From Acidobacteriota bacterium (lineage in GTDB: Bacteria > Acidobacteriota > Blastocatellia > Pyrinomonadales > Pyrinomonadaceae): 64,000 nucleotides of DNA. The notes beneath the pieces are model-generated. The model was not told where the DNA came from. It ran no database searches and saw nothing but the letters and a program-made list of their open reading frames with translations. Made by a program: the position numbers and the translations under genes. How positions within the stretch are numbered: the first letter of the stretch is position 1; the number at the start of each line of letters is the position of its first letter. The stretch lies in assembly GCA_019639155.1 (NCBI GenBank), contig JAHBSJ010000007.1, positions 109,429 to 173,428 of the forward strand, given 5' to 3'. This document shows, one piece after another, positions 18,580 to 26,392 of the stretch.

Positions 18580-19869
18580 ATGCTAAAAAAGATCACCATT
18601 TTCCTGATGATTGCCGCGTTCGCCGTGAGTTCATCGAACGCAAAGGACATGAGTGCCGAGGTCGACGCGGCCGCGCAGAAAATACTGCCGAAAGTGATCG
18701 AATGGCGGCGTCATCTGCACAAATATCCTGAGCTCGGAAACCGCGAATTCAAGACCGCGAAGTTCATCGAGACCGAGCTCCGACGTCTTAATATCGAGGT
18801 AAGAACGGGCGTTGCACATACGGGAGTTGTAGGCATCATCCGCGGCGGCCAACCCGGGCCCGTTATCGCCCTGCGTGCGGATATGGACGGGCTTCCGGTA
18901 ACGGAACGCTCCGATCTGCCTTACAAGTCCGTCGAAAAAGGCGAGTACAACGGCCAGACCGTCGGCGTCATGCACGCCTGCGGCCACGATACGCACGTCG
19001 CGATGCTGCTCGGTGCGGCGAATGTTCTTGTCGGCATGAAGGACAAGATCAAGGGCACCGTCGTTCTCGTGTTTCAGCCCGCCGAAGAAGGCCCACCGGC
19101 AGGCGAAGAGGGCGGAGCGTATCTGATGGTCAAACAGGGCGTGCTGGACAACCCGAAGGTCGAGGCGATCTTCGGCATTCACATCAGCGCCGGGATGCCC
19201 ATCGGCCATATCGCGTACAAACCGGGCGCCGCGATGGCGTCGAGCGATTGGTTCACCATCAAGGTAAAAGGGCAGCAGACGCACGGTGCCTATCCCTGGG
19301 CGGGAAAAGATCCGATAGCCGTTGCGACGCAGATCTACACCGGACTGCAGATGATCGTTTCACGCCGTACGAACCTGACGGCATCACCCGCGGTGATAAC
19401 GGTCGGCCGTATCAGCGGCGGCGTTCGCGAGAACATCATCCCCGAAGAGGTGACGATGGCCGGCACCATCCGTGCTCTCGACACAGAGGTTCAACGTGAC
19501 ATTCACGAGCAGATGCGGCTTACCGTGGCGAAGATAGCAGAGAGTGCCGGTACGACCGCCGAACTGACGATCTTCAACGCCGCACCTGTTACTTATAACG
19601 AGCCCGCCCTGACGCGGCGTATGCTGCCGTCGCTGGAAAAAGCCGCAGGCAAGGATCGCGTCACTCTGGCGAACTGGGTAACGGGAGCTGAGGATTTTGC
19701 GTTCTTTCAGGAGAAAGTGCCGGGACTGTATTTCTGGGTCGGCGGCATGGCTCCGGGGACAGACCCGTCAAAGACAGCCCATCACACGCCGGACTTCGTC
19801 ATTGACGACAGTCGTCTCGACGTCGGCGTTAAGGCGTTCTGTAATATAGTGTTCGATTATCCCGGCTAG
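18580..19869 (+). CDS. Secreted M20D amidohydrolase
   Basis: The start at 18580 yields a signal peptide (MLKKITIFLMIAAFAVSSSNA) and a 429-residue product; a longer frame from 18487 overlaps the previous gene. Metal-site segments of the M20D family are intact: MHACGHDTHVAMLLGAA, FQPAEEG, GIHIS, and the C-terminal HTPDF. The lid (dimerization) domain lies at about 215-330. Related enzymes hydrolyse N-acyl or amide bonds (hippurate, N-acetyl-amino acids, IAA conjugates); export suggests peptide or amide scavenging in the periplasm. Gap of 7 nt to the preceding gene implies co-transcription. Exact substrate unknown. Confidence 0.88.
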   Translation: MLKKITIFLMIAAFAVSSSNAKDMSAEVDAAAQKILPKVIEWRRHLHKYPELGNREFKTAKFIETELRRLNIEVRTGVAHTGVVGIIRGGQPGPVIALRADMDGLPVTERSDLPYKSVEKGEYNGQTVGVMHACGHDTHVAMLLGAANVLVGMKDKIKGTVVLVFQPAEEGPPAGEEGGAYLMVKQGVLDNPKVEAIFGIHISAGMPIGHIAYKPGAAMASSDWFTIKVKGQQTHGAYPWAGKDPIAVATQIYTGLQMIVSRRTNLTASPAVITVGRISGGVRENIIPEEVTMAGTIRALDTEVQRDIHEQMRLTVAKIAESAGTTAELTIFNAAPVTYNEPALTRRMLPSLEKAAGKDRVTLANWVTGAEDFAFFQEKVPGLYFWVGGMAPGTDPSKTAHHTPDFVIDDSRLDVGVKAFCNIVFDYPG

Positions 19870-19929
19870 TCTCGGCTATAAGTGATTGACTTTATTAGAA
19901 GCCGCCGGTCCTCAGGATCAGCGGCTTCG

Positions 19930-19956
19930 TTGACTTTCGGTATCCTCAAGTGTAAT
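19930..19956 (+). promoter_or_regulatory. Probable sigma-70 promoter of the PhnDCE-type operon
   Basis: TTGACT (19930-19935) and TGTAAT (19951-19956) form a near-consensus pair with a short 15-nt spacer; the same -35 also gives TAATCT at 17 nt. It lies just downstream of a hairpin (GAAGCCGC at 19898-19905 pairing with GCGGCTTC at 19921-19928) that probably ends the amidohydrolase transcript, although no T-run follows. The predicted start of transcription falls at or only a few bases before the first ATG (19960). Confidence 0.5.
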
Positions 19957-19959
19957 CTA

Positions 19960-20934
19960 ATGCAAATGAAAATCATTTTCATTAAAACAAAGATCGCAAG
20001 GCTTCTCAGCAGAGCTGCGGAAAGATCAAAAAGCCTGAAAAGCAACGCGGCAGTCTTGCCGATCTTTGCTGCCGCCGCAATTTTCAGCTTCGCATGCGCG
20101 GGTACGGGCGAGGGTTCGAACGATCCGAACTCGACCTCGGCTTTGCCCCGCATCGTGGTCGCGCTGAAACCGGACAAGAACCCCGATCAGATGTTGGCAG
20201 AGCGGGACGCCGCGGCCAGGTTTCTCTCCGACAAACTCGGCCGTCCGGTCGAGGTGGTCATACCTTTGTCAGCGGCGGTGATAAATGAAGGATTTGCCAA
20301 CGGCACCATTGACATCGGTTATCTGAGCGCCAATGACCTGATAAACGCAAAAGACGCGGAACTGCTTTTGGTCGGCGAGATAGACGGCAAGACGACCTAT
20401 AAGAGCTATTGGCTCGCATTGAAAGATAAACCGTATTCGAGCATCGAGGACCTGCGAGGCAAGCCTGTCGCCTTTGCAAGCAAAACAAGCACGTCCGGCT
20501 ACATCATTCCGCTCTCCGATCTCAGGAAAAAAGAACTGATATCTGAAAAAGCCGATCCTGAGGAGTTCTTTGGAAAAGGAAATGTGTTTTTCGGAACAGG
20601 CTATGTTTCCGCCGTCGAACGCGTGCTGGCAGGCGATGCCGAGGCTGCGGCGGTAAGCTATTACGTATTGGACGAGAACAAACATCTTAATGATGATCAA
20701 CGCGCAAGGCTGAAGAAGATCGCAGAACAAGGCGACGTGCCCACACATATCATTGCCATCCGCAAAAGCCTGGCAGGTGCCGAACGCGAAAAACTCAAAG
20801 CCGCTCTTCTGCTCCTGAACGACGCGGAAAATGTCGAGCTTCGCAACAAGCTTTTCACATCGAAACTCGTGGAGGCCGACCGCGAAGCCCATCTCAAGCC
20901 TTTGCGCGAGGCCCTATCACTATTGCCGAGATAA
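19960..20934 (+). CDS. PhnD-type ABC transporter substrate-binding lipoprotein
   Basis: The start is uncertain: ATG 19960 or 19966 gives a long basic N-terminus before the hydrophobic stretch AAAAIFSFACAG, whose cysteine resembles a lipobox. A frame open from 19882 is not credible because it would include the promoter. The mature part is a two-lobed binding protein of the phosphate/phosphite/phosphonate family: VVALKPDKNPD, then GTIDIGYLSANDL, the hinge KPVAFASKTSTSGYIIP, and FGTGYVSAVERVLAGDAEAAAV. It feeds the permease and ATPase encoded directly downstream. The overlapping Fur-like operator is not expected for phosphonate uptake, so metal or metal-chelate transport should be considered. 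Confidence 0.8.
   Translation: MQMKIIFIKTKIARLLSRAAERSKSLKSNAAVLPIFAAAAIFSFACAGTGEGSNDPNSTSALPRIVVALKPDKNPDQMLAERDAAARFLSDKLGRPVEVVIPLSAAVINEGFANGTIDIGYLSANDLINAKDAELLLVGEIDGKTTYKSYWLALKDKPYSSIEDLRGKPVAFASKTSTSGYIIPLSDLRKKELISEKADPEEFFGKGNVFFGTGYVSAVERVLAGDAEAAAVSYYVLDENKHLNDDQRARLKKIAEQGDVPTHIIAIRKSLAGAEREKLKAALLLLNDAENVELRNKLFTSKLVEADREAHLKPLREALSLLPR
19965..19983. promoter_or_regulatory. Fur-family operator (Fur/Zur/Mur-like palindrome)
   Basis: AATGAAAATCATTTTCATT is a perfect palindrome around a central C/G and fits the 7-1-7 Fur pattern TGATAATnATTATCA with one symmetrical change per half. It lies over the predicted transcription start and the first codons of the PhnD-like gene, a position that would block transcription when occupied. 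The regulator that reads it cannot be told from sequence. Confidence 0.7.
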
Positions 20935-21630
20935 ATGAACACCAACGGTAACGGTTCCGGTACAGATGTCATCGTCGTAAAGGCGCTCACGCTGCAGCGT
21001 TTCGGCCGGGATCTGTTTCGCGATATGTCATGGAGCCTTAAAGCCGGCCAGTTCTTGGCTATCACCGGGCCGTCCGGCGTCGGTAAATCAAGCATCCTTG
21101 CCGCGCTTTCGGGAAACCTGAAGCCGGCACACGGGAGCATCTATGTTTCGGCCGCTGCCGGAGCCTCAATGATCTTTCAGGATAATAGGCTGACAAAAGG
21201 ACTTTCGGTCCTGAAGAATGTACTTGCGGGACGGCTGTCCTCGCATTCATGGACGAGAACTGTTTTCGGCTTTCCCGCGGCCGAAAAGAACGAGGCATTC
21301 GGCATACTTGCGGATCTGGGGATCGAGCACCTTTGCCACAAAAAGGCGGGATTCATCTCAGGCGGCGAACAGCAGAGGACGGCCATCGCCCGAGCGCTTT
21401 TCCAACAGCCGTCGCTGATCTTTGCCGACGAACCAACGTCAAATCTCGATCATGCGTTGTCGGAAAAGGTACTGCAGATGCTGTTCAGCGAGTGCCGAGA
21501 TTCCGGCCGAACGGCCGTATGCGTCCTGCACGATACCGAGTATGTCGGCAGATTCGCTGATGTTGAGCTTCAGTTGGGCCCGCAATTTGAAAATGGATGG
21601 CGGCTGCTCCGCCACCGGACACCAAAATGA
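20935..21630 (+). CDS. PhnC-type ABC transporter ATP-binding protein
   Basis: A 231-residue ABC ATPase starting immediately after the upstream stop (TAAATG junction). Walker A is GPSGVGKSS, the Q-loop is FQD, the signature is SGGEQQR, Walker B is LIFADEPTSNLD, and the H-loop is LHD. Overall shape resembles PhnC and other small importer ATPases. Operon neighbours are the binding lipoprotein and the permease, whose start overlaps this stop by 4 nt. Confidence 0.9.
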   Translation: MNTNGNGSGTDVIVVKALTLQRFGRDLFRDMSWSLKAGQFLAITGPSGVGKSSILAALSGNLKPAHGSIYVSAAAGASMIFQDNRLTKGLSVLKNVLAGRLSSHSWTRTVFGFPAAEKNEAFGILADLGIEHLCHKKAGFISGGEQQRTAIARALFQQPSLIFADEPTSNLDHALSEKVLQMLFSECRDSGRTAVCVLHDTEYVGRFADVELQLGPQFENGWRLLRHRTPK

Positions 21631-22421
21631 CCAAGACAGCACCGAGCCTATCTTGGCGTGAGCGATTTACGGCTTTTCGCGCCACGCTGCTCATCTTTCT
21701 GGCCGCGGTGTTGGTGTCACTGCCGGCCTTGCGCGGTTCGGGCCGCGAACTTGACCACCTTGCAAATCTTCGCCGCTTTGCATCGCAATTTTTTCCGCCG
21801 GACCTCAGCGTGACGCCGCAGATCCTCTCGGCTCTCGGGGAAACGATACAGATCGCCGTCCTGGCGACTGGTATTTCCGTCCTTATCGCTCTTCCGCTTG
21901 CCGCTTCAGCGTCGCGAAATATCGCTCCAAAGGCCGTCAACCTATTTGTAAGAATGTTGCTGAACGGGATAAGGACGCTGCCGAGCCTCGTGTGGGCGCT
22001 TGTCGCGGTCGTGATCGTCGGGCCCAATCCATTGGCGGGCGTGATCGGCCTCACCTTTTACAGCGTCGGTTATTTAGGCAAATTCTTCAGCGACGCCTTT
22101 GACTCGGCCGATATGTCCGTTCCGGAAGGATTGAAAATGTCGGGCGCCCATCCCATACAAGCCTTTCAGTACGGCCTGCTTCCGCAATTGAAGCCTCTTT
22201 TGATGAGCAACAGCCTTTGGATGTTGGAATACAACGTTCGATCAGCCGCGATCGTAGGATATGTCGGGGCCGGCGGTATAGGATTGCTGCTGCATTCGTA
22301 TCAGGAATTCGCCCAGTGGGACCGCTTTGCGACCGTTCTGTTATTCATACTGGTACTGGTCTCTGCGCTGGATCTGTTCGGGGAGTGGCTACGTCAGCGA
22401 ATATTGAAAAGCAACACTTAG
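21627..22421 (+). CDS. PhnE-type ABC transporter permease
   Basis: ATG 21627 overlaps the upstream TGA in an ATGA junction; an earlier in-frame ATG at 21597 lies inside the ATPase gene. The 264-residue product has about six membrane helices and an EAA-type coupling loop (EGLKMSGAHPIQAFQYGLLPQ region, about residues 170-190), followed by YVGAGGIGLLL, characteristic of PhnE/MetI-like permeases. It completes a three-gene importer with the binding protein and ATPase. It is single-copy, not the duplicated PhnE seen in some operons. Confidence 0.88.
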   Translation: MTKTAPSLSWRERFTAFRATLLIFLAAVLVSLPALRGSGRELDHLANLRRFASQFFPPDLSVTPQILSALGETIQIAVLATGISVLIALPLAASASRNIAPKAVNLFVRMLLNGIRTLPSLVWALVAVVIVGPNPLAGVIGLTFYSVGYLGKFFSDAFDSADMSVPEGLKMSGAHPIQAFQYGLLPQLKPLLMSNSLWMLEYNVRSAAIVGYVGAGGIGLLLHSYQEFAQWDRFATVLLFILVLVSALDLFGEWLRQRILKSNT

Positions 22422-22487
22422 ACCCTCACCTGCGGCGTCGTGGGGACGCGGCAGGCGAGGCCGCGGATATAATTCTTTTAGAAGCCG

Positions 22488-22964
22488 TTAAGCTTGGCGG
22501 TGAGCCTCAACGAACCAGAGCATCTTGTCCACTGTCCGAGAGACGCCCGTCAGAAGGTCTGCGGTGTCTTTATCGCCCAGTTCATCGGTCGCATCGATAT
22601 CGCCGCGCACCTTTTTGCCGAGGTCCGCCAATGCGGACGAAAGCGCATCGACGTGATCGGCACCGTCAGTTATCTCAAGCGGATATTCGGCCAGCGACGA
22701 ATTCTGCGCCGCTACGCGGACCGTGCCGCGGGCGGTGCCGCCGAGCGTTGTAACGCGTTCGGCGATGTCGTCGATGTGCGGCTCCATCAACGCTGCTACC
22801 TGATCGAACAACTCGTGCAGAGCGATGAAATTCATCCCTTTCACATTCCAATGAGCCTGTTTTGCCTGCGACCTCAGATCAAAAGCGTCCGCAAGGCGTT
22901 GGTTCAATATCTCAACTACCTTTTCGCGGGTCTCGAGCGGAATGTCAATTTTAGTGGTGTGCAT
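22488..22964 (-). CDS. dps: Dps ferritin-like DNA protection protein
   Basis: ATG 22964 has a GGAG box 8 nt upstream and yields 158 residues, the usual Dps size. The ferroxidase site residues are visible in SQAKQAHWNVKG and HELFDQVAALMEPHIDDIAERV. Dps dodecamers oxidise and store iron with hydrogen peroxide and shield DNA. The operator and promoter at 22975-23015 indicate Fur-family (probably PerR-like) repression. The gene converges with the Fur-box-bearing ABC operon. Confidence 0.93.
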   Translation of the reverse strand: MHTTKIDIPLETREKVVEILNQRLADAFDLRSQAKQAHWNVKGMNFIALHELFDQVAALMEPHIDDIAERVTTLGGTARGTVRVAAQNSSLAEYPLEITDGADHVDALSSALADLGKKVRGDIDATDELGDKDTADLLTGVSRTVDKMLWFVEAHRQA

Positions 22965-22974
22965 GATCTTCTCC

Positions 22975-22997
22975 GTATTTAGAATTATTCTAAATAC
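22975..22997. promoter_or_regulatory. PerR-like palindrome over the dps promoter
   Basis: The 23-bp segment is a perfect 11-1-11 palindrome whose core TTAGAATTATTCTAA (22979-22993) fits the PerR/Fur 7-1-7 form TTATAATnATTATAA with one symmetrical change per half. It covers the -10 element of the dps promoter, so repressor binding would block transcription. In Bacillus the dps homologue mrgA is controlled by PerR through such a site. Confidence 0.78.
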
Positions 22998-23015
22998 AGG
23001 GCGGCTAAAAGTCAA
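22987..23015 (-). promoter_or_regulatory. Sigma-70 promoter of dps
   Basis: On the minus strand TTGACT (23015-23010), a 17-nt spacer and TAGAAT (22992-22987) form a good promoter. The expected start near 22980 leaves a leader of about 16 nt containing the GGAG ribosome-binding site. The -10 element lies inside the Fur-family palindrome. Confidence 0.75.
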
Positions 23016-23026
23016 CCTGTTCGCTG

Positions 23027-23698
23027 CTATCTGATCGGCGGCGGCGGCGCAGTAACCTGCGGAGATTGTGTGACGTTGCGGCCGGAACCGCGAAACAGCG
23101 GAGTAAAGACCCAGCGGGAATGATTCTCGATACCGTAGTAAGTGATGATCGACTTTGAGCGGCTCTGGCTGGCTACCCCGATGAACGGCGTGTTGTCAAA
23201 ATCCATGTCAAAGCTGGAGTCAGCCTCGTTGTCGCTGTCCAACTCAGTGTTCAGCACGCTGATGAACTGCACCGCGAATTTATCGAACAACGGGCTTGGG
23301 TTCGCGGGCAGCAGCCCGCCGTTATAGTTCTGTACACGGCGTGCAAAGCCGCCGATGGAATTCGGGTCGGGCTTGATCAGCCGCCAGCGGCCGTCATCGC
23401 TCAGCGGATCTACCGCCGCGGACGGGCGCAGGATCTGACGCTTTTTCGTGCCGGCGGGCAAACCTTCGAGGAGCTCGTCCATCGAGGTCGGCAGCTTACC
23501 GCCGCCGTAGAATTCGACGTACTGGCGGATCGCCTCAGCGACCTCTTCGCCGCGGCGGATAGCCTCAATTTCCTTTTCACGCTGTATCTCTGTATAGACC
23601 GACGGCGCCACCGCGAGCAACGCCACGGCAAAGACGGCCATGATGCCCATCAGTGCGATGAGCGTCATTCCGAGTTCGCCTTTACGGTTTCTTTTCAC
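23027..23698 (-). CDS. Type IV pilin-like / pseudopilin protein lacking the conserved Glu5
   Basis: The start is GTG 23698, placed 6 nt after a GGAGG box inside the upstream gene, with which it overlaps by 17 nt. The N-terminus is a class III prepilin signal: basic residues KRNRKGELG then MTLIALMGIMAVFAVALLA. The cleavage site is G|M and position +5 is Ala, not Glu, which is unusual and typical of some minor pseudopilins. The rest (about 195 residues) has a helix followed by a globular tail with no named domain. It is the last gene of the PilN/PilO-like cluster, so it probably joins a type IV pilus or type II secretion apparatus. Confidence 0.72.
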   Translation of the reverse strand: MKRNRKGELGMTLIALMGIMAVFAVALLAVAPSVYTEIQREKEIEAIRRGEEVAEAIRQYVEFYGGGKLPTSMDELLEGLPAGTKKRQILRPSAAVDPLSDDGRWRLIKPDPNSIGGFARRVQNYNGGLLPANPSPLFDKFAVQFISVLNTELDSDNEADSSFDMDFDNTPFIGVASQSRSKSIITYYGIENHSRWVFTPLFRGSGRNVTQSPQVTAPPPPIR

Positions 23699-24752
23699 CG
23701 CCGTCCTCCAGATCGTCAACATCCTCTTTCTTTTCAGGCGGCCGCTGGGGACGTGCGTTGGCCGGCTGATTAGGCGGGACATAGCGCGGGATGTTGTCGG
23801 GAATGCCCGGGATGTTGCCGCCCGGCATCGCGGGGTTGAACGTAGGATACGGGCTTGGGACGTTGCCGGCGGTAGTCGGCGGCGTTCGGTTAAGTGGGAC
23901 GCGATGCTTGAATCCCAACTGCGTATCTTCGAATTCAACGTTATCCGACGTGATGTTGATCAGACGGAACCTGCCGCCTACTATATCGTTCAAACGCTTG
24001 CCGTAAGGCTTGTCGTTGCCCGGTTCGGTGAAATATGCGGTGTCGTTGTTAGCACGTTTTCTGGCGATCATGCCGATATACGTGACATTCGGTTTAGGCG
24101 GAGGCTGGACGCTGAATATGACCTGGTTTGAATATGTCTTGCCGTCCGGCGTTTGAATGATGATCTGCTTCGGTCCTTCCTGAGCGATGAGGTTCGCCGG
24201 CACGTCCGTGAACATCCGCTGAGCGTTAACGAAAACGGTCGGCATGGGCGACTGGTTGAAATAGATGCGTGTGTCCGGAGTGAACTTGTCACCGTTGATC
24301 TCCAGACGGAAACCTTTCGATCCGGCAAAAACGGTTTGCGGATTGACGAAAGACAGCAGAATCGGCGGCGTCGGCACCGGCGAGGGCGGAACGATCACCG
24401 GCGGCGAAGGCGAAGGCGGAACGAATGGCGTCGGCGGCGGCGGCTCGTAGAATGCGAAGATATTGCGGCCCGCGTCAGGAGCATAAGACGCTCCCGGACT
24501 GTAGTCTATCGGCGTCGTCTGATAAACAAAATCCTGTTCCTCGGGCGATACCATCCTGTTATCGGCGGCGCGATCGACAGGCGATGCGGTCGGCCGCGGC
24601 GTTGGTGTTGTCTTTGTAGCGGCAGTTGAACCGCCGAACATACCGCGGCCGAAAGCCATGTAGAGAGCGATGAGCGCGACCAGCCCCAACACCGCTGCCG
24701 CTATCAGCTTGTTTCTCTCTGCGGGGTCCTTGATGTTTATCGTCGCTGCCAT
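23682..24752 (-). CDS. PilP/GspC-like assembly protein with Pro-rich linkers and IPT/TIG-like domain
   Basis: A 356-residue bitopic protein: short cytoplasmic tail, one membrane helix (LIAAAVLGLVALIALYMAF), a Thr/Pro linker, a Pro-rich segment, a beta-sandwich resembling IPT/TIG (about 145-230: VFAGSKGFRLEINGDKF), and a small C-terminal domain (YIGMIARKRAND to GFKHRVPL) resembling the PilP or GspC homology region. Such proteins bridge inner membrane platform and secretin. It follows the PilO-like gene after 2 nt. Assignment of PilP versus GspC cannot be settled without a structural search. Confidence 0.6.
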   Translation of the reverse strand: MAATINIKDPAERNKLIAAAVLGLVALIALYMAFGRGMFGGSTAATKTTPTPRPTASPVDRAADNRMVSPEEQDFVYQTTPIDYSPGASYAPDAGRNIFAFYEPPPPTPFVPPSPSPPVIVPPSPVPTPPILLSFVNPQTVFAGSKGFRLEINGDKFTPDTRIYFNQSPMPTVFVNAQRMFTDVPANLIAQEGPKQIIIQTPDGKTYSNQVIFSVQPPPKPNVTYIGMIARKRANNDTAYFTEPGNDKPYGKRLNDIVGGRFRLINITSDNVEFEDTQLGFKHRVPLNRTPPTTAGNVPSPYPTFNPAMPGGNIPGIPDNIPRYVPPNQPANARPQRPPEKKEDVDDLEDGGEKKP

Positions 24753-24754
24753 CT

Positions 24755-25654
24755 TTACTGCTGCACCGGCGGAACATTTGCTACTGCCGGCCGGCGGAAA
24801 TATGCCGCCAGTTCGATCCTGAGTGTAACTGTCTGTCCGTGCATCCTGCCCTGCTGCGAACGAGGTACGTCCGGCGCCGGCTGTACGGGAACCGCGGGAT
24901 TCATGCCCGGCTGGAACATGCGATTGTTCGCGGGCGGTGCCGCGGGGTTGACAGGCTGAAACTCCTGAAGGTTGGTCCGTGCCTCCTTCGGCTTGTCCGT
25001 AGAATCCGAAGGAGCAAGCTCGATAGAGCTGATCAGCACGAATTCACGGCCGGTCTCGATCTCGCGAATGAATCGACGCAGATTCTGATACGAACCCTCA
25101 AGCGTCGTCGTCACATACATGCCCGGATACAGGCTGCGGAAACGCGCGCGTCCCTTTTCCTGTTCCGATTCCTGCTGCCGTTCCTGCTGCCCGATCGGCT
25201 CGAGCGGCGCGTAATCAGGCCCCGAAGTGTTCACAAGTCCGTAGGCCCGAATCAACGCGTTCAGCCGCTGATATATAGCCGAGCGTCCGTTGACGGAAGC
25301 CGGCAGGAACCGCGTTTCAAAATCGTCCACGCTCGATATCAGCGTGTCCACCTGAGTCTGTGTATCCGTTATCTCGCCGTATTTTGAGCGGGCAGAAGCG
25401 AGTTCGGCCTCGAGACGGTCGTTCTCGGTCTTGTTCTTAGTCAGCTCGCGATCGGAAGGGACCGTAAAGAAAAGATATACCGCGACGGCGGCTACCAGTA
25501 CCAGAACAGATGCCGCAACAACGCCGATCTCTGCCGGACCCCACATTCCGCCGTAAACCTTGCGCGGCCTGCGAAACGAAGGCGGCAATGGCCGGCCCTC
25601 GGCCGGGATCTCAACGACCTCAACAACAGGCAAATTGTTCTCGTTCTCTGTCAC
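24755..25654 (-). CDS. PilO-like type IV pilus/secretion platform protein
   Basis: A 299-residue bitopic protein: Pro-rich cytoplasmic tail, membrane helix (VVAASVLVLVAAVAVYLFF), coiled coil (about 85-135) and a ferredoxin-like C-terminal domain (about 170-240, PGMYVTTTLEGSYQNLRRF), the PilO layout. Starts at GTG 25654, whose first base is the last base of the upstream stop codon, so translation is coupled to the PilN-like gene. It should form heterodimers with PilN in the alignment complex. Confidence 0.78.
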   Translation of the reverse strand: MTENENNLPVVEVVEIPAEGRPLPPSFRRPRKVYGGMWGPAEIGVVAASVLVLVAAVAVYLFFTVPSDRELTKNKTENDRLEAELASARSKYGEITDTQTQVDTLISSVDDFETRFLPASVNGRSAIYQRLNALIRAYGLVNTSGPDYAPLEPIGQQERQQESEQEKGRARFRSLYPGMYVTTTLEGSYQNLRRFIREIETGREFVLISSIELAPSDSTDKPKEARTNLQEFQPVNPAAPPANNRMFQPGMNPAVPVQPAPDVPRSQQGRMHGQTVTLRIELAAYFRRPAVANVPPVQQ

Positions 25655-26286
25655 TATTGCCCGTTCTCCTCTGAATTTGCCGGCCTTGCCTGCGCGACAT
25701 CCGGCGGATCAGCCGAGTATCCGTAGCCCGGCGAATAAATGATCCTGAATGTGTACTCGGTAAAGGTGATGCGTTCGTTCGACTGCAGGTCCTGTCCGCG
25801 AAGCTCGGCATTGAACAAACCGGAGTTGTTCATGTTCTCGATCATCGACATCACCGCGGCGTAATCGCGGCTTTTTACCGAAATTTCCAGCTCGGCACGC
25901 GTTCGCTGGCCGTCCTGAAAAATGTTCACCACGGATATTCGCGACGCGCTGACGCTGTTCGGCAGGACGGCTTCAAGGTCCGCAAAAAGCCTCGACCAGC
26001 CGAAACGCTTGTTGGCGACGAGTTTGTGCGAAGCGACGAGCATCTGCCGCTGGTCGGGCGTCAGCATCTGCTGCACCTTTTCGCCCTCGCCTTTGAGCCG
26101 CTGGATCTCCTCTTTGCGTTCCTCGATCGCACGCGTGAGCAGCTCATTGCGTTTTCGGTTCTCGTTGAGCCTGTATAGCGAGAAAACGCCCGTCAGGAGC
26201 CCGACCATGATCACAAGGCCCGCCAGCAGATACGGCAGTTTTCTGTTCCTGAAAGGGTATGTAGCTAGATTTAACTTCGTGATCAC
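25654..26286 (-). CDS. PilN-like fimbrial assembly protein
   Basis: A 210-residue bitopic protein starting at GTG 26286 (MITKLNLATYPFRN). It has a membrane helix (LPYLLAGLVIMVGLLTGVFSLY), a coiled coil (about 45-80) and a C-terminal ferredoxin-like domain with the conserved LEAVLPNSVSASRI, as in PilN. The usual upstream partner pilM is absent: the gene upstream is a diguanylate cyclase, 106 nt away. The cluster continues with PilO-, PilP-like and pseudopilin genes. Confidence 0.78.
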   Translation of the reverse strand: MITKLNLATYPFRNRKLPYLLAGLVIMVGLLTGVFSLYRLNENRKRNELLTRAIEERKEEIQRLKGEGEKVQQMLTPDQRQMLVASHKLVANKRFGWSRLFADLEAVLPNSVSASRISVVNIFQDGQRTRAELEISVKSRDYAAVMSMIENMNNSGLFNAELRGQDLQSNERITFTEYTFRIIYSPGYGYSADPPDVAQARPANSEENGQ

Positions 26287-26392
26287 CGCTTGGCCCTACA
26301 CCGTTTGACTTCGCTCAACGCGCAAAAAAATATCGTAGCACGAACGAAAAGCAAAGTCTTTCACGTCGCGGAGGCTGTGCAGGTTGCAAAAA

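Noticed and set aside
19960..22421. Clear phosphonate uptake operon
   Set aside because: Family similarity is real, but no phosphonate genes or Pho box are visible and the operator looks Fur-type, so substrate is left open.
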